NCBI RefSeq assembly: GCF_025736935.1
Contig: NZ_CP107048.1
Location: 310,001-374,000 of the forward strand
Source of the DNA: Qipengyuania sp. SS22
GTDB lineage: Bacteria; Pseudomonadota; Alphaproteobacteria; Sphingomonadales; Sphingomonadaceae
Reading direction: 5' to 3'
Length of the DNA stretch: 64,000 nucleotides
Shown here: positions 37,820 through 46,858 of the stretch, piece after piece
Layout of the letters: each line of letters begins with the position of its first letter
Position numbering within the stretch: position 1 is the stretch's first letter
Notes under the pieces: model-generated
Told to the model about the DNA's origin: nothing
Databases searched by the model: none
What the model saw: only the letters and a program-made list of their open reading frames with translations
Program-made: the position numbers and the translations under genes

Positions 37820-40120
37820 ATGGCCGCTAACGACACCACTCTCGACAGTGAAAAAGACCCGTTCGACGCGATCGTCGACGCCCCGTTCGATTCGGCACTG
37901 TCCGAGCGCTATCTTGTCTATGCGCTGAGCACGATTACCGCGCGCTCGCTGCCCGACCTGCGGGACGGGCTGAAGCCGGTTCACCGGCGGCTGCTGTGGG
38001 CGATGCGGCAGTTGAAGCTCAACCCGACCGACGCGTTCAAGAAATCCGCGCGCGTGGTCGGCGATGTGATCGGCAAGTACCACCCGCATGGCGATGCCAG
38101 CGTTTATGACGCCATGGTTCGCCTCGCGCAGGATTTCTCGCTGCGCTATCCGCTGGTCGAAGGGCAGGGCAATTTCGGCAATATCGACGGCGATAATGCC
38201 GCGGCCTATCGCTACACCGAGGCCCGCCTGACCAAGACCGCTCTGCGGCTGATGGAAGGTCTCGACGAAGGCACGGTCGATTTCGTGCCGACCTATAATG
38301 GCGAGGAACAGGAGCCGGAGATATTTCCCGGCCTGTTCCCCAATCTGCTCGCCAACGGCGCCAGCGGCATCGCGGTGGGCATGGCGACCAATATCCCGAG
38401 CCACAATGTCGCCGAGATCGTCGATGCCACGCTCGAGGTGATCGACAATCCGCATGTCGAACATGCGCGGCTGATGGAACTGTTCAGGGGCCCCGATTTC
38501 GCCACCGGCGGGATCGTGGCCGAAAGCGCCGAGGCAGTGGCCACAGCGTACGCCACCGGGCGCGGGTCGTTCCGCGTGCGCGGCACCTTCCATGCTGCCG
38601 AAGCCGAGAAGGCGGAGGATCGCGAAGCGGGGATCGAGCGGCTGGGCGGCGGGCAATGGCAGCTTGTCATCAGCGAAATCCCCTACCAGGTCGCCAAGGG
38701 CAAGCTGATCGAGCAGATCGCCGCCGCGATCGGCGACCGCAAGCTGCCGATCCTCGAGGATGTACGCGACGAAAGCGACGAGCAGATCCGCATCGTGCTG
38801 GTCCCGCGCAGCCGCAATGTCGATCCCGACCTGCTCAAGGAAAGCCTCTACAAGCTGACCGATATGGAAACGCGGTTCGGGCTCAATCTCAACGTGCTCG
38901 ACGCGAGCCGCACGCCGATGGTGATGGGGCTCAAGGAGCTGCTCAACCACTGGATCGCCAGCCAGATCGACATCCTCCAGCGGCGCAGCCAGCACCGGCT
39001 CGACCAGATCGCGCGGCGACTGGAGCTGGTCGAAGGCTATATCATCGCCTTCCTCAACCTCGACCGGGTGATCGAGATCATCCGCACCGAGGACGATCCC
39101 AAGGCGGTGATGATGGAGGAGTTCAAGCTGACCGACCGGCAGGTCGAGGCGATCCTCAACATGCGGCTGCGGTCCTTGCGCAAGCTGGAAGAAATGCAGC
39201 TGCGCAATGAAAAGGACGAATTGCTCAAGGAGCAAGACGAGCTCGACAAGCTGCTGGGCTCGCCCGCCCGCCAGCGTACGCGGCTGAAGCGCGATCTCAA
39301 TGCGCTGCGCAAGGAATACGGGCCCGACACCGCGCTTGGCCGTCGCCGCACCGCGATCGAGGAAGCCGCGCCTGCGGTCGAATTCAGCATGGATGCGATG
39401 ATCGAGAAGGAACCGGTGACGGTGATCCTGTCGCAGAAGGGCTGGGTCCGCGGGGCGAAGGGCCATCTGCCGCTCGACCAGGAATTCAAATACAAGGAAG
39501 GCGACGGGCCCGCCTTCGTGTTCCACGCGCAGACGACCGACAAGCTGCTGCTGGCGACCGACAAGGGCCGGTTCTTCACGCTGGGCGCGGACAAGCTGCC
39601 CGGCGCGCGCGGTTTTGGCGAACCGGTGCGCAACACGCTCGATATCGATGCCAGCGCGCAGATCATGACGGTGATCGTGCACAAGCCGGGCCAGCGCCTG
39701 CTGCTCGCCGCGGATACCGGCAAGGGCTTCGGCGCGACCACCGACGTTCTGCTCGCCGAAACGCGCAAGGGGCGCCAGGTGGTCAATCTCAAGGACGGTG
39801 CGAAGCTGGTCGTCGCGCGCGCGATCGCCGAGGGGCATAACCATGTCGCGGTGGTTGGCGACAACCGCAAGCTGGTGGTCTTCAACCTCGAGGAACTGCC
39901 CGAACTCGCGCGCGGGCAGGGGGTGACGCTGCAACGCTACCGCGATGGCGGGCTGGCCGATGCAACCACCTTCCGTCTCGAAGATGGCCTGTCATGGCAG
40001 ATGGGCGGCAAGGGCGACCGCACCCGCACCGAGGGCGAGATGTGGCAATGGAAAGTCGCCCGCGGCGGCGCCGGCCGCCTCCCCCCGCAGGGCTTCCCGC
40101 GGGATAACAAATTCGGGTGA
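37820..40120 (+). CDS. parC: DNA topoisomerase IV subunit A
   Basis: A 766-residue subunit that cuts and rejoins DNA with ParE to decatenate chromosomes. The catalytic Tyr is in [14 protein letters not shown]. The quinolone-resistance region reads [21 protein letters not shown] coiled tower ([20 protein letters not shown]) and C-terminal pinwheel repeats ([20 protein letters not shown]) follow. Ala stands where E. coli ParC has Ser80, and Asp where it has Glu84. Divergent from the PfpI-like gene. Long-hairpin repeat copy 2 follows. Confidence 0.97.
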   Translation: MAANDTTLDSEKDPFDAIVDAPFDSALSERYLVYALSTITARSLPDLRDGLKPVHRRLLWAMRQLKLNPTDAFKKSARVVGDVIGKYHPHGDASVYDAMVRLAQDFSLRYPLVEGQGNFGNIDGDNAAAYRYTEARLTKTALRLMEGLDEGTVDFVPTYNGEEQEPEIFPGLFPNLLANGASGIAVGMATNIPSHNVAEIVDATLEVIDNPHVEHARLMELFRGPDFATGGIVAESAEAVATAYATGRGSFRVRGTFHAAEAEKAEDREAGIERLGGGQWQLVISEIPYQVAKGKLIEQIAAAIGDRKLPILEDVRDESDEQIRIVLVPRSRNVDPDLLKESLYKLTDMETRFGLNLNVLDASRTPMVMGLKELLNHWIASQIDILQRRSQHRLDQIARRLELVEGYIIAFLNLDRVIEIIRTEDDPKAVMMEEFKLTDRQVEAILNMRLRSLRKLEEMQLRNEKDELLKEQDELDKLLGSPARQRTRLKRDLNALRKEYGPDTALGRRRTAIEEAAPAVEFSMDAMIEKEPVTVILSQKGWVRGAKGHLPLDQEFKYKEGDGPAFVFHAQTTDKLLLATDKGRFFTLGADKLPGARGFGEPVRNTLDIDASAQIMTVIVHKPGQRLLLAADTGKGFGATTDVLLAETRKGRQVVNLKDGAKLVVARAIAEGHNHVAVVGDNRKLVVFNLEELPELARGQGVTLQRYRDGGLADATTFRLEDGLSWQMGGKGDRTRTEGEMWQWKVARGGAGRLPPQGFPRDNKFG

Positions 40121-40166
40121 GGTTTGGGTGGTGCGCTAGCGGTATCCGCCACTAGCTTACGGCTGC

Positions 40167-40243
40167 ACCGGCCCGCGCCCCCTCCCGGCCACCCATAGAA
40201 TACCGTGCCGTGGGTGGCCGGGAGGGGGTGCGGGCCGGTACCG
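40167..40243. repeat. long-hairpin repeat with conserved loop, copy 2 (inverted)
   Basis: Arms 40167-40195 and 40211-40239 (about 29 bp, two mismatches) around loop TAGAATACCGTGCCG (40196-40210), which is the reverse complement of the loop in copy 3. Inner arm core GGCCACCCA / TGGGTGGCC is identical to copy 1. Lies 46 bp after parC. Confidence 0.9.
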
Positions 40244-40275
40244 CAAGGATTGGACGGAGGTCCGACCCGTATCCA

Positions 40276-40311
40276 CAAAAAGGCCGGAGACGATCGCTCG
40301 TCTCCGGCCTT
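40276..40311 (-). terminator. terminator of the 40338-40898 gene
   Basis: A perfect 14-bp stem (40280-40293 with 40298-40311; core GGCCGGAGACGA), 4-nt loop, then T-run on the minus strand (A run 40276-40281). It lies 27 bp past the stop codon. Confidence 0.92.
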
Positions 40312-40337
40312 CGTGCGACCCTTGAAGGGCTATCGTA

Positions 40338-40898
40338 TTATTCGCCGGCGCTTTCGGCAGCCGGGGTCGATGCAGCCATGGCGGCATCGATCTGGGCATT
40401 GGTCATGAGCGCCATCAGCGCGCCGTCGGGCGCGGCGGCGAAATGTTCGCGCAGCAGCGTGATCTTGGCGGTTTCGTCACCGCCGCGGGCGATGATGACG
40501 TTGTCGCCGTTGATTTCAAGCACGGTACCGAGCGGCGCGTTCTTGGCGGTCACGGCTTCGGCTCCGACGACCAGCGCGGCGTCGCGCTTGGTCATGGCTT
40601 CCTGGTGCGCTGCCTGCAGCATGCCGACGATCTGCGCCTTGGTGGCATTGAGCGTGGCGCCCTGTTCACCGGTGCCGAAAGCGGCAGCCGGGACCGGGGC
40701 CTTCATGCCGTCGACCACGAGAACTGCGGTTTCGCCCTCGACGCGTTCGACCGTGCCGATTTCCACGCCGTCATTGCCATAGACAGTGGTACCGGCGGTC
40801 ACACCGGCGGTAGCTTCCTGCGCGGTGGCGACGCCCGGGGCGACAGCGGCAGTGGTGGTAAGGGCAACGGCGGCGAGCGCCAGTTTTGCGATTTTCAT
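40338..40898 (-). CDS. exported hypothetical protein with PRC-barrel-like strands
   Basis: A 186-residue protein with a signal peptide (about 1-26, AVAPGVATAQ), then two repeats of a beta motif (VYGNDGVEIGTVERVEGETA and PLGTVLEINGDNVIIARGGD) that resembles a PRC-barrel element. An Ala-rich, helical section joins them. Periplasmic. GGAG upstream of ATG and a strong terminator downstream mark a monocistronic unit. Function unknown. Confidence 0.75.
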   Translation of the reverse strand: MKIAKLALAAVALTTTAAVAPGVATAQEATAGVTAGTTVYGNDGVEIGTVERVEGETAVLVVDGMKAPVPAAAFGTGEQGATLNATKAQIVGMLQAAHQEAMTKRDAALVVGAEAVTAKNAPLGTVLEINGDNVIIARGGDETAKITLLREHFAAAPDGALMALMTNAQIDAAMAASTPAAESAGE

Positions 40899-41126
40899 AT
40901 GCAACTCCAAGGCTTGTTATTCGAAACACGCGGCTCTCCCACACGCGAAACGCGCGATCGAGCCGACTAAACTGGAAAGAGCGGACGAGAATATTGTTCT
41001 TCGCCCCCCGCAGTCCCCCAGCGGAGAACAGCTGCTCTATTTCACGGATTGCGTTTTTCTGCAACCGCGTGACCTTTATGGTGCACTGCACCTTAAGCCA
41101 CGCTGAAGTCGTTTCAATGCAAGGGT

Positions 41127-42305
41127 TCAGCGCGCGCCCAGCTCTTCATCGAGCAATTCTTCAACCCGTTCGCGGGACGGAAACCGCTCCGCGACCCAGC
41201 GCTTTTCGATGCACTGCAATATCCGCGCGACCTCGGGGCCCTTGGCCACCCCGCGGGCGACGATCTCGCCGCCCTTGAGCGGGAAGGTGGGGACCTGCCA
41301 GTCGATGATCGGGGCGGGATCGGCGCCTCCGATCAGCAGGCGGTCCACCGCGCATTCGCGTCCGACCATATAGGCAAGACCTTGCGGATGCGCGGCATCC
41401 TGCGGTTCGCGCCGCGCGATGCAGGTCAGCCGGCCACGCTGGCTGCGCGAGAGGCGCAGGCGGGCTGCCACCGTCTCCGCGACCGGAACGATGGTGGGCA
41501 GCAGCGCGGCCATCCGGCGCATGGCGGCGGGGGCGATTTCGGCGCTGCGTTCGGCATCGACGAGCCGGGCGAGTTGCGCGATCTCGCGCCGGCCGCTTTC
41601 GGGCAGCACTTCCTGCAGCACGCCCAAGTCGCGCATCCGGTCCACGGTGGCCGCGGGATCGGGCAGGGCGAGCAGGTTCTGCAACTCCCAGCCCACGCGT
41701 TCGCGGCTGAGGCCCTTGAGCGTTGGCGCCAGTTCGCTGCAGGCGCGGCTCGCTTCCGCATCCCAATCGTCGCCGAAGCGCGTGGTGAAGCGGAAATAGC
41801 GCAGGATGCGCAAATGGTCCTCTTTGATCCGGGTTGCGGCATCGCCGATGAAGCGCACGCGATGCGTGGACAGATCGTCCAGCCCGCCGAAATAGTCGTC
41901 GATTGCCAGCGTTTCGGGGTGGGCATAGAGCGCGTTGATCGTGAAATCGCGCCGCGCGGCATCGTCCCGCCATTCTTGCGAGAAGGCGATCGTCGCGCGC
42001 CGGCCATCGGTCGCCACATCGCGGCGCAGCGTGGTGATCTCGACCGGGCCATCCTCGAGGATCGCGGTCACCGTGCCGTGGTCGATCCCGGTGGGCACGG
42101 TGCGGATGCCCGCAGACCGGCAGCGATCGATCACCGTTGCGGGCAAGTGGCGCGTGGCGGCATCGATATCGTTGGCGGGATAGCCCAGCAGCGTGTCGCG
42201 CACGCAGCCGCCCACCCAGCGCAGATCCTCCGCGCCCAGCGCCTCGACCAGCCGTGCCAGGCTGGCGCGCTGCGTCCATTCGGCCCGGGGGAGGTGCTTA
42301 GTCAT
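41127..42305 (-). CDS. cca: CCA tRNA nucleotidyltransferase / poly(A) polymerase family
   Basis: A 392-residue class-II nucleotidyltransferase. It has WVGGCVRDTLLGYPANDIDAAT (active-site DxD), ITTLRRDVATDGRRATI and the RRDFTINALYAHPE block, then the tRNA-binding helices (RILRYFRFTTRFG). It adds or repairs the 3' CCA of tRNA. Last gene of a three-gene run; its start overlaps the NUDIX gene end by 8 bp. The encoded CCA on tRNA-Val means repair may be the main role. Confidence 0.94.
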   Translation of the reverse strand: MTKHLPRAEWTQRASLARLVEALGAEDLRWVGGCVRDTLLGYPANDIDAATRHLPATVIDRCRSAGIRTVPTGIDHGTVTAILEDGPVEITTLRRDVATDGRRATIAFSQEWRDDAARRDFTINALYAHPETLAIDDYFGGLDDLSTHRVRFIGDAATRIKEDHLRILRYFRFTTRFGDDWDAEASRACSELAPTLKGLSRERVGWELQNLLALPDPAATVDRMRDLGVLQEVLPESGRREIAQLARLVDAERSAEIAPAAMRRMAALLPTIVPVAETVAARLRLSRSQRGRLTCIARREPQDAAHPQGLAYMVGRECAVDRLLIGGADPAPIIDWQVPTFPLKGGEIVARGVAKGPEVARILQCIEKRWVAERFPSRERVEELLDEELGAR

Positions 42306-42903
42306 CCTGCGCCCGCAACCATTCGACCCGCCGCGACAGGTTCCAGCAGATCGCCGCCGTCACGCCCCAGATACGGTAACCGTCATGGTCCATTTCGAGA
42401 TATTCGCGCATCGCGCCCTTCCAGAACACCGAATTGCGGTTCCATTGCGATGCATCCATCAGCTTGTCGAGCGGGCATTCGAACCAGCTTTCGACCTCGC
42501 GCGGATCGGGGCGGATCGGCAGATCATGCGGCACCGTGGCGAGCACCGGGGTGATGTCGAAACCGGTCCCGGTCTGGTAGCGGTCGGTGGTCCCGATCAG
42601 GCGCACGTGCTCGGGCTCGATCGCCAGTTCTTCCCACGCTTCGCGCAGCGCCGCCTGCACCGCGTCTTCGCCATGGTCGAGCTTGCCCCCGGGGAAGGCG
42701 ACCTGGCCGGGGTGGTCGCGCATGGTGCGCGGGCGCTGGGTCAGGAGAACGGTTGGATTGGGCTGTTCGGTCACCGCAATCAGCACCGCCGCATCGGCGG
42801 TGCGGGTGGCATCGGCAAAGCGGCTGTCGGACAAGAGATCGTCGAATTCGCGCGTATGGCCCTGCTGGAACAGCGCGGTCAGCCGATCGAAGATCGCGCT
42901 CAT
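42298..42903 (-). CDS. NUDIX hydrolase, CoA pyrophosphatase-like
   Basis: A 201-residue NUDIX protein. The Nudix box is GGKLDHGEDAVQAALREAWEEL. The upstream LLTQRPRTMRDHPGQVAFPG is the UPF0035/CoA-pyrophosphatase signature. It hydrolyses CoA or related nucleoside diphosphate compounds. Its start overlaps the DUF1285 stop (ATGA). Confidence 0.9.
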   Translation of the reverse strand: MSAIFDRLTALFQQGHTREFDDLLSDSRFADATRTADAAVLIAVTEQPNPTVLLTQRPRTMRDHPGQVAFPGGKLDHGEDAVQAALREAWEELAIEPEHVRLIGTTDRYQTGTGFDITPVLATVPHDLPIRPDPREVESWFECPLDKLMDASQWNRNSVFWKGAMREYLEMDHDGYRIWGVTAAICWNLSRRVEWLRAQDD

Positions 42904-43484
42904 GCGGGCAGGAGCGAGTAGGTTTCGCCGCCGCTGGCCACGGTCCAGTCGTCGCCCCGTGCCAGTGCAATGCGCGCGAGCTGTTCATAGGTTGAACGGT
43001 TGAGCCGCGCTTCGCAGCCGCGCCGGACATGGAGATAGAGCGCGGGACTGTCGGGATCGCCCGCCGCGCGGATCGCATGGCCCGGACCCGCCACCACCAG
43101 TTCGTCGGTATTGAGGCGGAAGGCGAGATCGCCTTCGGCTTCGGACACGTCGGTGGCGATGAAACAGGCGTCGTCCACTGCGATCGACAGCTTCTGATAG
43201 GGCACGACCAGCCAATAGCCGCCGTCATCCTCGCGCTTGAGCAGGCCGGCAAAGGCGCGCACCATGCCCGGCCGCTTGATCGGCGAGCCCTCGTGATACC
43301 AGGTGCCATCGGCGGCAATACGCATATGGCTGTCATCGACATTATCGGGCGACCATTGCTCGACCGGGGGCAGCTTGCGCTCGGCAACCGCCTCGGCGAT
43401 CTGGGCCAGCGTCATTCCGGCGAGTTCGGGGGGCGGGGTATAGGGCACGACGCGAGCGATGGCAGAACACTCCCGCTCACTCAA
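42900..43484 (-). CDS. DUF1285 family protein
   Basis: A 194-residue protein in the longest form. It has VEQWSPDNVDDSHMRIAADG, WYHEGSPIKRPGMVRAFAGL and YWLVVPYQKLSIAVDDACF, typical of DUF1285. A TTG at 43484 gives this length; GTG at 43448 or ATG at 43415 would give shorter forms, and no strong ribosome site settles it. A palindromic repeat (43490-43579) abuts the start, so the promoter may be affected by it. First gene of DUF1285-NUDIX-cca. Confidence 0.85.
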   Translation of the reverse strand: MSERECSAIARVVPYTPPPELAGMTLAQIAEAVAERKLPPVEQWSPDNVDDSHMRIAADGTWYHEGSPIKRPGMVRAFAGLLKREDDGGYWLVVPYQKLSIAVDDACFIATDVSEAEGDLAFRLNTDELVVAGPGHAIRAAGDPDSPALYLHVRRGCEARLNRSTYEQLARIALARGDDWTVASGGETYSLLPA

Positions 43485-43489
43485 TACCC

Positions 43490-43579
43490 CGTCGCCCCTG
43501 CGCAGGCGGGGGCCCAGATTACTCCCCGTCAGGCTCTAGAGGCGAGGCTTTCTGGATCCCTGCCTGCGCAGGGATGACG
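43490..43579. repeat. interspersed palindromic repeat (CGTCAT-family), copy upstream of DUF1285
   Basis: Left arm (43490-43518, CGTCGCCCCTGCGCAGG and onward) and right arm (43551-43579, ending CTGCGCAGGGATGACG) match the arms of the copies at 12865 and 15313. It sits 5 bp from the longest DUF1285 start. Confidence 0.8.
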
Positions 43580-43630
43580 ACGCGAAAAATGGCCTCTGTT
43601 CGCGCTTGAACCCGCCAGTCGCTGCGCCCT

Positions 43631-43707
43631 GTTCCGTGCCGCTCCCCCTCTCGGCCACCCACGGCACGGTATTCTATGGGTGGCCGGGAGGGGGCGTGGG
43701 ACGGAAT
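43631..43707. repeat. long-hairpin repeat with conserved loop, copy 3
   Basis: Inner arms GGCCACCCA / TGGGTGGCC around loop CGGCACGGTATTCTA (43662-43676). The outer arms are more diverged than copies 1-2 (for example GTTCCGTGCCGC to GCGTGGGACGGAAT). Same loop orientation as copy 1. Lies between DUF1285 and the GNAT gene, next to the CGTCAT-family repeat. Confidence 0.85.
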
Positions 43708-43741
43708 AGCAAGGTCAGGACGGATGTCCTGACCGCACGCA

Positions 43742-44263
43742 TCAGGAATTCCATGGCCCCAGCATGCCCTCGGCGGGCAGGACCGCCGGATTGCCCGTGC
43801 GTACCAGCAACCGTTGCCGGTCGTAGGGGCCGGGGCAATGCCAGCCGCCCGTATGATCCGCCAGGAAACCCCAGCGGTCGTAATAGTCGGGATCGCCGAT
43901 CATCACTTGCGGCAGCGGCGCCGCGCCCTCTTCGAACCCCGCGTCGATCGCGCCGAGGCTGGCCGCCATAAGCGCCTTGCCGAAGCCTTCGCCCTGCCGT
44001 CCGGGCATGACCGCGACGGGACCGACCATGATCATCGGATGCGCGCGACCCTGCGGATCGGTCAGCGCGACGGGCCACAGCTGGATCGTCCCTGCGAGGT
44101 AATCCTCATCGTCGAGCGCGGCGAAACTGGCCCCCTCGAGCCAGTCCATCCCTGCGCGGATGCGATAGGCGGTGCGCGCATGCCGCTCCTCGCCAAACGC
44201 CGCGTCGAGCAATTGTTCGACCAGCGCCGGATCGAGGGCGGAAAGGGGGACGAGGGTTGCCAT
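43742..44263 (-). CDS. GNAT family N-acetyltransferase
   Basis: A 173-residue protein. The acetyl-CoA loop is GPVAVMPGRQGEGFGKALM (Q/RxxGxG/A), preceded by LAGTIQLWPVAL and followed by VMIGDPDYYDRWGF. Acceptor substrate unknown. Separated from the PQQ-type gene by about 50 bp on the same strand. Confidence 0.9.
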   Translation of the reverse strand: MATLVPLSALDPALVEQLLDAAFGEERHARTAYRIRAGMDWLEGASFAALDDEDYLAGTIQLWPVALTDPQGRAHPMIMVGPVAVMPGRQGEGFGKALMAASLGAIDAGFEEGAAPLPQVMIGDPDYYDRWGFLADHTGGWHCPGPYDRQRLLVRTGNPAVLPAEGMLGPWNS

Positions 44264-44312
44264 GGGCCGCGCCGATTAGGGCTGCCCATGGCCGGTGTCG
44301 ATCAATTTCGCC

Positions 44313-45488
44313 TTATCGGGGGCGAAGTTCCAGCAACCGTCCGCCGTCGCCGTCTTCGAGCACCCACAGCGCACCGTCGGGTCCTTCGACGATCTGCCGG
44401 ATGCGATTGCCCATATCGTAGCGGGCGGTCTCGCGCGCGGTGTCGCCATCGGTCGCCACGCGCACGATCGCTTCGGTCTTGAGACCCGCGATCAGCAGAT
44501 CGCCTGCCAGCCCGTCGAACAGGTCGCCGGTGTAGAAGATCATGTTCCCCGGCGCGATCACCGGGGTCCAGCTTACCGCGGGCTTGGCAAAGCCGTCATC
44601 CGCCGAATGGTCGGGAATGTCCGAGCCATTGTAATTCACCCCGTTCGATCGCGTCGGCCAGCCGTAATTCTCGCCGCGCTGGACGAGATTGAGTTCGTCG
44701 CCGCCCTTGGGGCCGTGTTCGACTTCCCACAATCGCCCCTGCGCATCGAAATCGATGCCGAGAATGTTGCGATGCCCCATCGACCAGATGTCGGGCAGCG
44801 CCCCGGCAATCGCCCCATCACCAGCGGGGCTGCCATCGAGATTGAGTCGCACGATCTTGCCCAGATGGCTCTGCTTGTTCTGTGCCGGGGTCTGTTTCTG
44901 GCGTTCGCCGCTGGCAACGAAAAGATGCTGCTCGTCGGGACTGAGCACGAGGCGGTGCGAGTAATGCCCGCGTCCTGAAACCTTGGGGTTCTGCCGCCAG
45001 ATCACTTCGAGGCCGTCGATACGGCAGCTATCCGTCGCGGCGCAGACAAGCTCGCCGCGGCCCACGGCTGCGCCGCGCGTATCGCCGTCGCCGGCTTCCG
45101 CCCAGCTGAGATAGATCGCACGGCGACCGATGGTGGAGGCGCTTTGCGAGGGCAGGAAGGCAACATCGCCCAGCCCGCCCTGGCCGCCGTAATCGACCTC
45201 GGGCAGGCCGGTGACGGTAACGATCTCGTCGGTCGCGGTATCGACGATCTTCGCCGTGCCCGCCTTTTCTGTCACGAACAGCATTGCGGTGCCGGGGACG
45301 AAGGCCGCGGCCCAGGGTTCGGCGAAGGTCCCGTGTCCGGTGGTTACGAAGGCGCCGTCCCATGCGCCGCCGGTTTCGCCGGAAGGTGCTGCCTGCGCAG
45401 GGGGGCTATCCCCCGATCCGGTGGAGCCGCAGCTTGAAGCGAGCAGGAGGGGCGATAAAGTGGCGGCAAGGATCGAGGTCTTTTTCAT
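44313..45488 (-). CDS. PQQ-dependent sugar dehydrogenase-like lipoprotein
   Basis: A 391-residue protein with a lipoprotein signal (1-20, ASSC) and a six-bladed propeller. GHYSHRLVLSPDEQHLFVAS, LGKIVRLNLDGSPAGDG and GHRNILGIDFDAQGRLWEVE resemble the soluble glucose dehydrogenase / YliI group. It may oxidise aldoses with PQQ in the periplasm; substrate and cofactor are unproven. The start codon overlaps that of rnhB (CATG, 45486-45489). Confidence 0.85.
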   Translation of the reverse strand: MKKTSILAATLSPLLLASSCGSTGSGDSPPAQAAPSGETGGAWDGAFVTTGHGTFAEPWAAAFVPGTAMLFVTEKAGTAKIVDTATDEIVTVTGLPEVDYGGQGGLGDVAFLPSQSASTIGRRAIYLSWAEAGDGDTRGAAVGRGELVCAATDSCRIDGLEVIWRQNPKVSGRGHYSHRLVLSPDEQHLFVASGERQKQTPAQNKQSHLGKIVRLNLDGSPAGDGAIAGALPDIWSMGHRNILGIDFDAQGRLWEVEHGPKGGDELNLVQRGENYGWPTRSNGVNYNGSDIPDHSADDGFAKPAVSWTPVIAPGNMIFYTGDLFDGLAGDLLIAGLKTEAIVRVATDGDTARETARYDMGNRIRQIVEGPDGALWVLEDGDGGRLLELRPR

Positions 45489-46128
45489 GTTCAGTGCAAC
45501 TCCCGAACGAGGGCTTGGTGCCGCGCCATTGGTGATCGGCGTCGACGAGGCGGGGCGCGGGCCCCTGGCGGGTCCGGTTGTCGCAGCCGCGGTGGTGCTA
45601 TGCAAGCCATGCCCCGGCGGGCTTGACGATTCCAAGCTGCTTTCGCCCAAGAAACGCGCCGCGCTGGAGCCGCAGATCATGGCGCGCTGTGCGTGGGGGC
45701 TGGCGGTGGTGGAGCCGGCGGAGATCGACCGGCTCAACATCTTCCACGCGACCATGCTGGCGATGACCATGGCGGTGTCGCGGCTGGTCGAGGCGCTGGG
45801 ATGCGAACCCGAAGCGGTGCTGATCGACGGGAACATGACTCCGCACGGGCGCAACCCCGCATGGCGCTGGGCGCAGGCTCGCCCGATCGTCGGCGGCGAT
45901 GGCAAGGAACGGTGTATCGGCGCCGCCTCGATCCTCGCCAAGGAGCATCGCGATGCGCTGATGCGCGCTGCGGCCGCGCGGCACCCGCACTACGGGTGGG
46001 AACGCAATGCCGGCTATGGCACCGCCGAACATGTCGAGGCGCTGCGCGTGCACGGGCCAACGCCGTTGCATCGGCGCAGCTTTGCACCGGTGGCGCAGGC
46101 GGATCTGTTTACGAGTAGGGTGGCGTAG
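45487..46128 (+). CDS. rnhB: ribonuclease HII
   Basis: A 213-residue type 2 RNase H. The catalytic acidic residues are in VIGVDEAGRGPLAGPV, and further conserved LDDSKLL, DGN and KEHRDALM elements follow. It removes ribonucleotides from DNA and RNA-DNA hybrids. The ATG at 45487 has GAGG eight bases upstream (45475-45478) but overlaps the divergent neighbour's start codon by 2 bp. Confidence 0.95.
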   Translation: MFSATPERGLGAAPLVIGVDEAGRGPLAGPVVAAAVVLCKPCPGGLDDSKLLSPKKRAALEPQIMARCAWGLAVVEPAEIDRLNIFHATMLAMTMAVSRLVEALGCEPEAVLIDGNMTPHGRNPAWRWAQARPIVGGDGKERCIGAASILAKEHRDALMRAAAARHPHYGWERNAGYGTAEHVEALRVHGPTPLHRRSFAPVAQADLFTSRVA

Positions 46129-46363
46129 GTACGCCGACTTCGCGCTCGGCGAGATCGCGGGCTTCGGCTTCGCGCGCTTCGGCCTTGGCGGTTTCGATTT
46201 TCTTGCGCTGGCGGGCTACGGCACGGGCCTGATCGGCAAGCGCTTGCCAGGTCGCTTCGGACCGCAAGGCGCGATCGCGGACGTTATCCAGCGTTGCCGC
46301 CTTCGCTTCCGCTGCAGATTCGGCAGCACGGGTTGAATAGAATTCGTAGGTCGGGTTCGCCAT
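46109..46363 (-). CDS. small Ala/Glu-rich hypothetical protein
   Basis: An 84-residue helical protein (EAKAATLDNVRDRALRSEAT) with a high Ala, Glu and Arg content, likely coiled coil. It overlaps the rnhB 3' end by 20 bp on the opposite strand. Probably real because its start has an upstream GGAG (minus strand), but the family is not recognised. Confidence 0.6.
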   Translation of the reverse strand: MANPTYEFYSTRAAESAAEAKAATLDNVRDRALRSEATWQALADQARAVARQRKKIETAKAEAREAEARDLAEREVGVPTPPYS

Positions 46364-46391
46364 CGATCATCTCCGTTGCTGCAGAAGGAAT

Positions 46392-46433
46392 GGGCCGCGC
46401 GCCGTCACCCGCAAGGACGACGGCGCGCGGCCC
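46392..46433 (-). terminator. strong hairpin after the cold-shock gene
   Basis: A perfect 15-bp stem (GGGCCGCGCGCCGTC, 46392-46406, with 46419-46433) and a 12-nt loop, 8 bp past the cold-shock stop. The T-tract on the minus strand is weak. Probably terminates cold-shock transcription. Confidence 0.75.
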
Positions 46434-46440
46434 CGTGAGA

Positions 46441-46653
46441 TCAATCGGCAGCCGAGAGGTTCACGGCGCTTGCCTTGCCATTACGGCCGGTTTCGACTTC
46501 GTAATTGAGGCGCTGTTCTTTATCGAGCGTCTGCATGCCGGCGGCCTGCACTGCGCTGATGTGGACGAAGCTGTCGTCCGAACCGTCGTCGGGCTGGATG
46601 AAGCCATAGCCCTTGTCGGTGTTGAAGAATTTTACGGTTCCGGTCTTGCTCAT
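46441..46653 (-). CDS. cold-shock domain protein
   Basis: A 70-residue CSD protein with the RNA-binding RNP1 (KGYGFIQP) and RNP2 (SFVHISAV) motifs. RNA chaperone. Start at MSKTGTVKFF with AAAGGA upstream. The 204-bp upstream region contains no gene and likely holds a long 5' leader, as is common for cold-shock genes. Confidence 0.95.
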   Translation of the reverse strand: MSKTGTVKFFNTDKGYGFIQPDDGSDDSFVHISAVQAAGMQTLDKEQRLNYEVETGRNGKASAVNLSAAD

Positions 46654-46858
46654 GATGGTTCCTTTCGAGAACGCGAGAGGTTGCCGCGCCACAACATGTG
46701 GAGCGGTCGTGCTTAAAATCGTCCAATGAAAGGAAGTCGTCGTCTGGTTTGCGCCGGGGCTACTGAAAGCAAGCGGCGGTCGTCAAAACCCGAAGTCCGT
46801 CGCATAATTCGACGTCAGCACCTCCGCACTAGCACGCGTGCCTCCCGATACCAAACGC

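Noticed and set aside
37718..39934. 738-codon minus-strand frame opposite parC
   Set aside because: His/Arg/Gln-rich translation typical of an antisense frame in GC-rich DNA; parC is unambiguous.
40899..41126. Possible small RNA or gene between the exported protein and cca
   Set aside because: The AT-richer stretch looks like a promoter/leader for the minus-strand gene at 40898; no stable structure or convincing reading frame.
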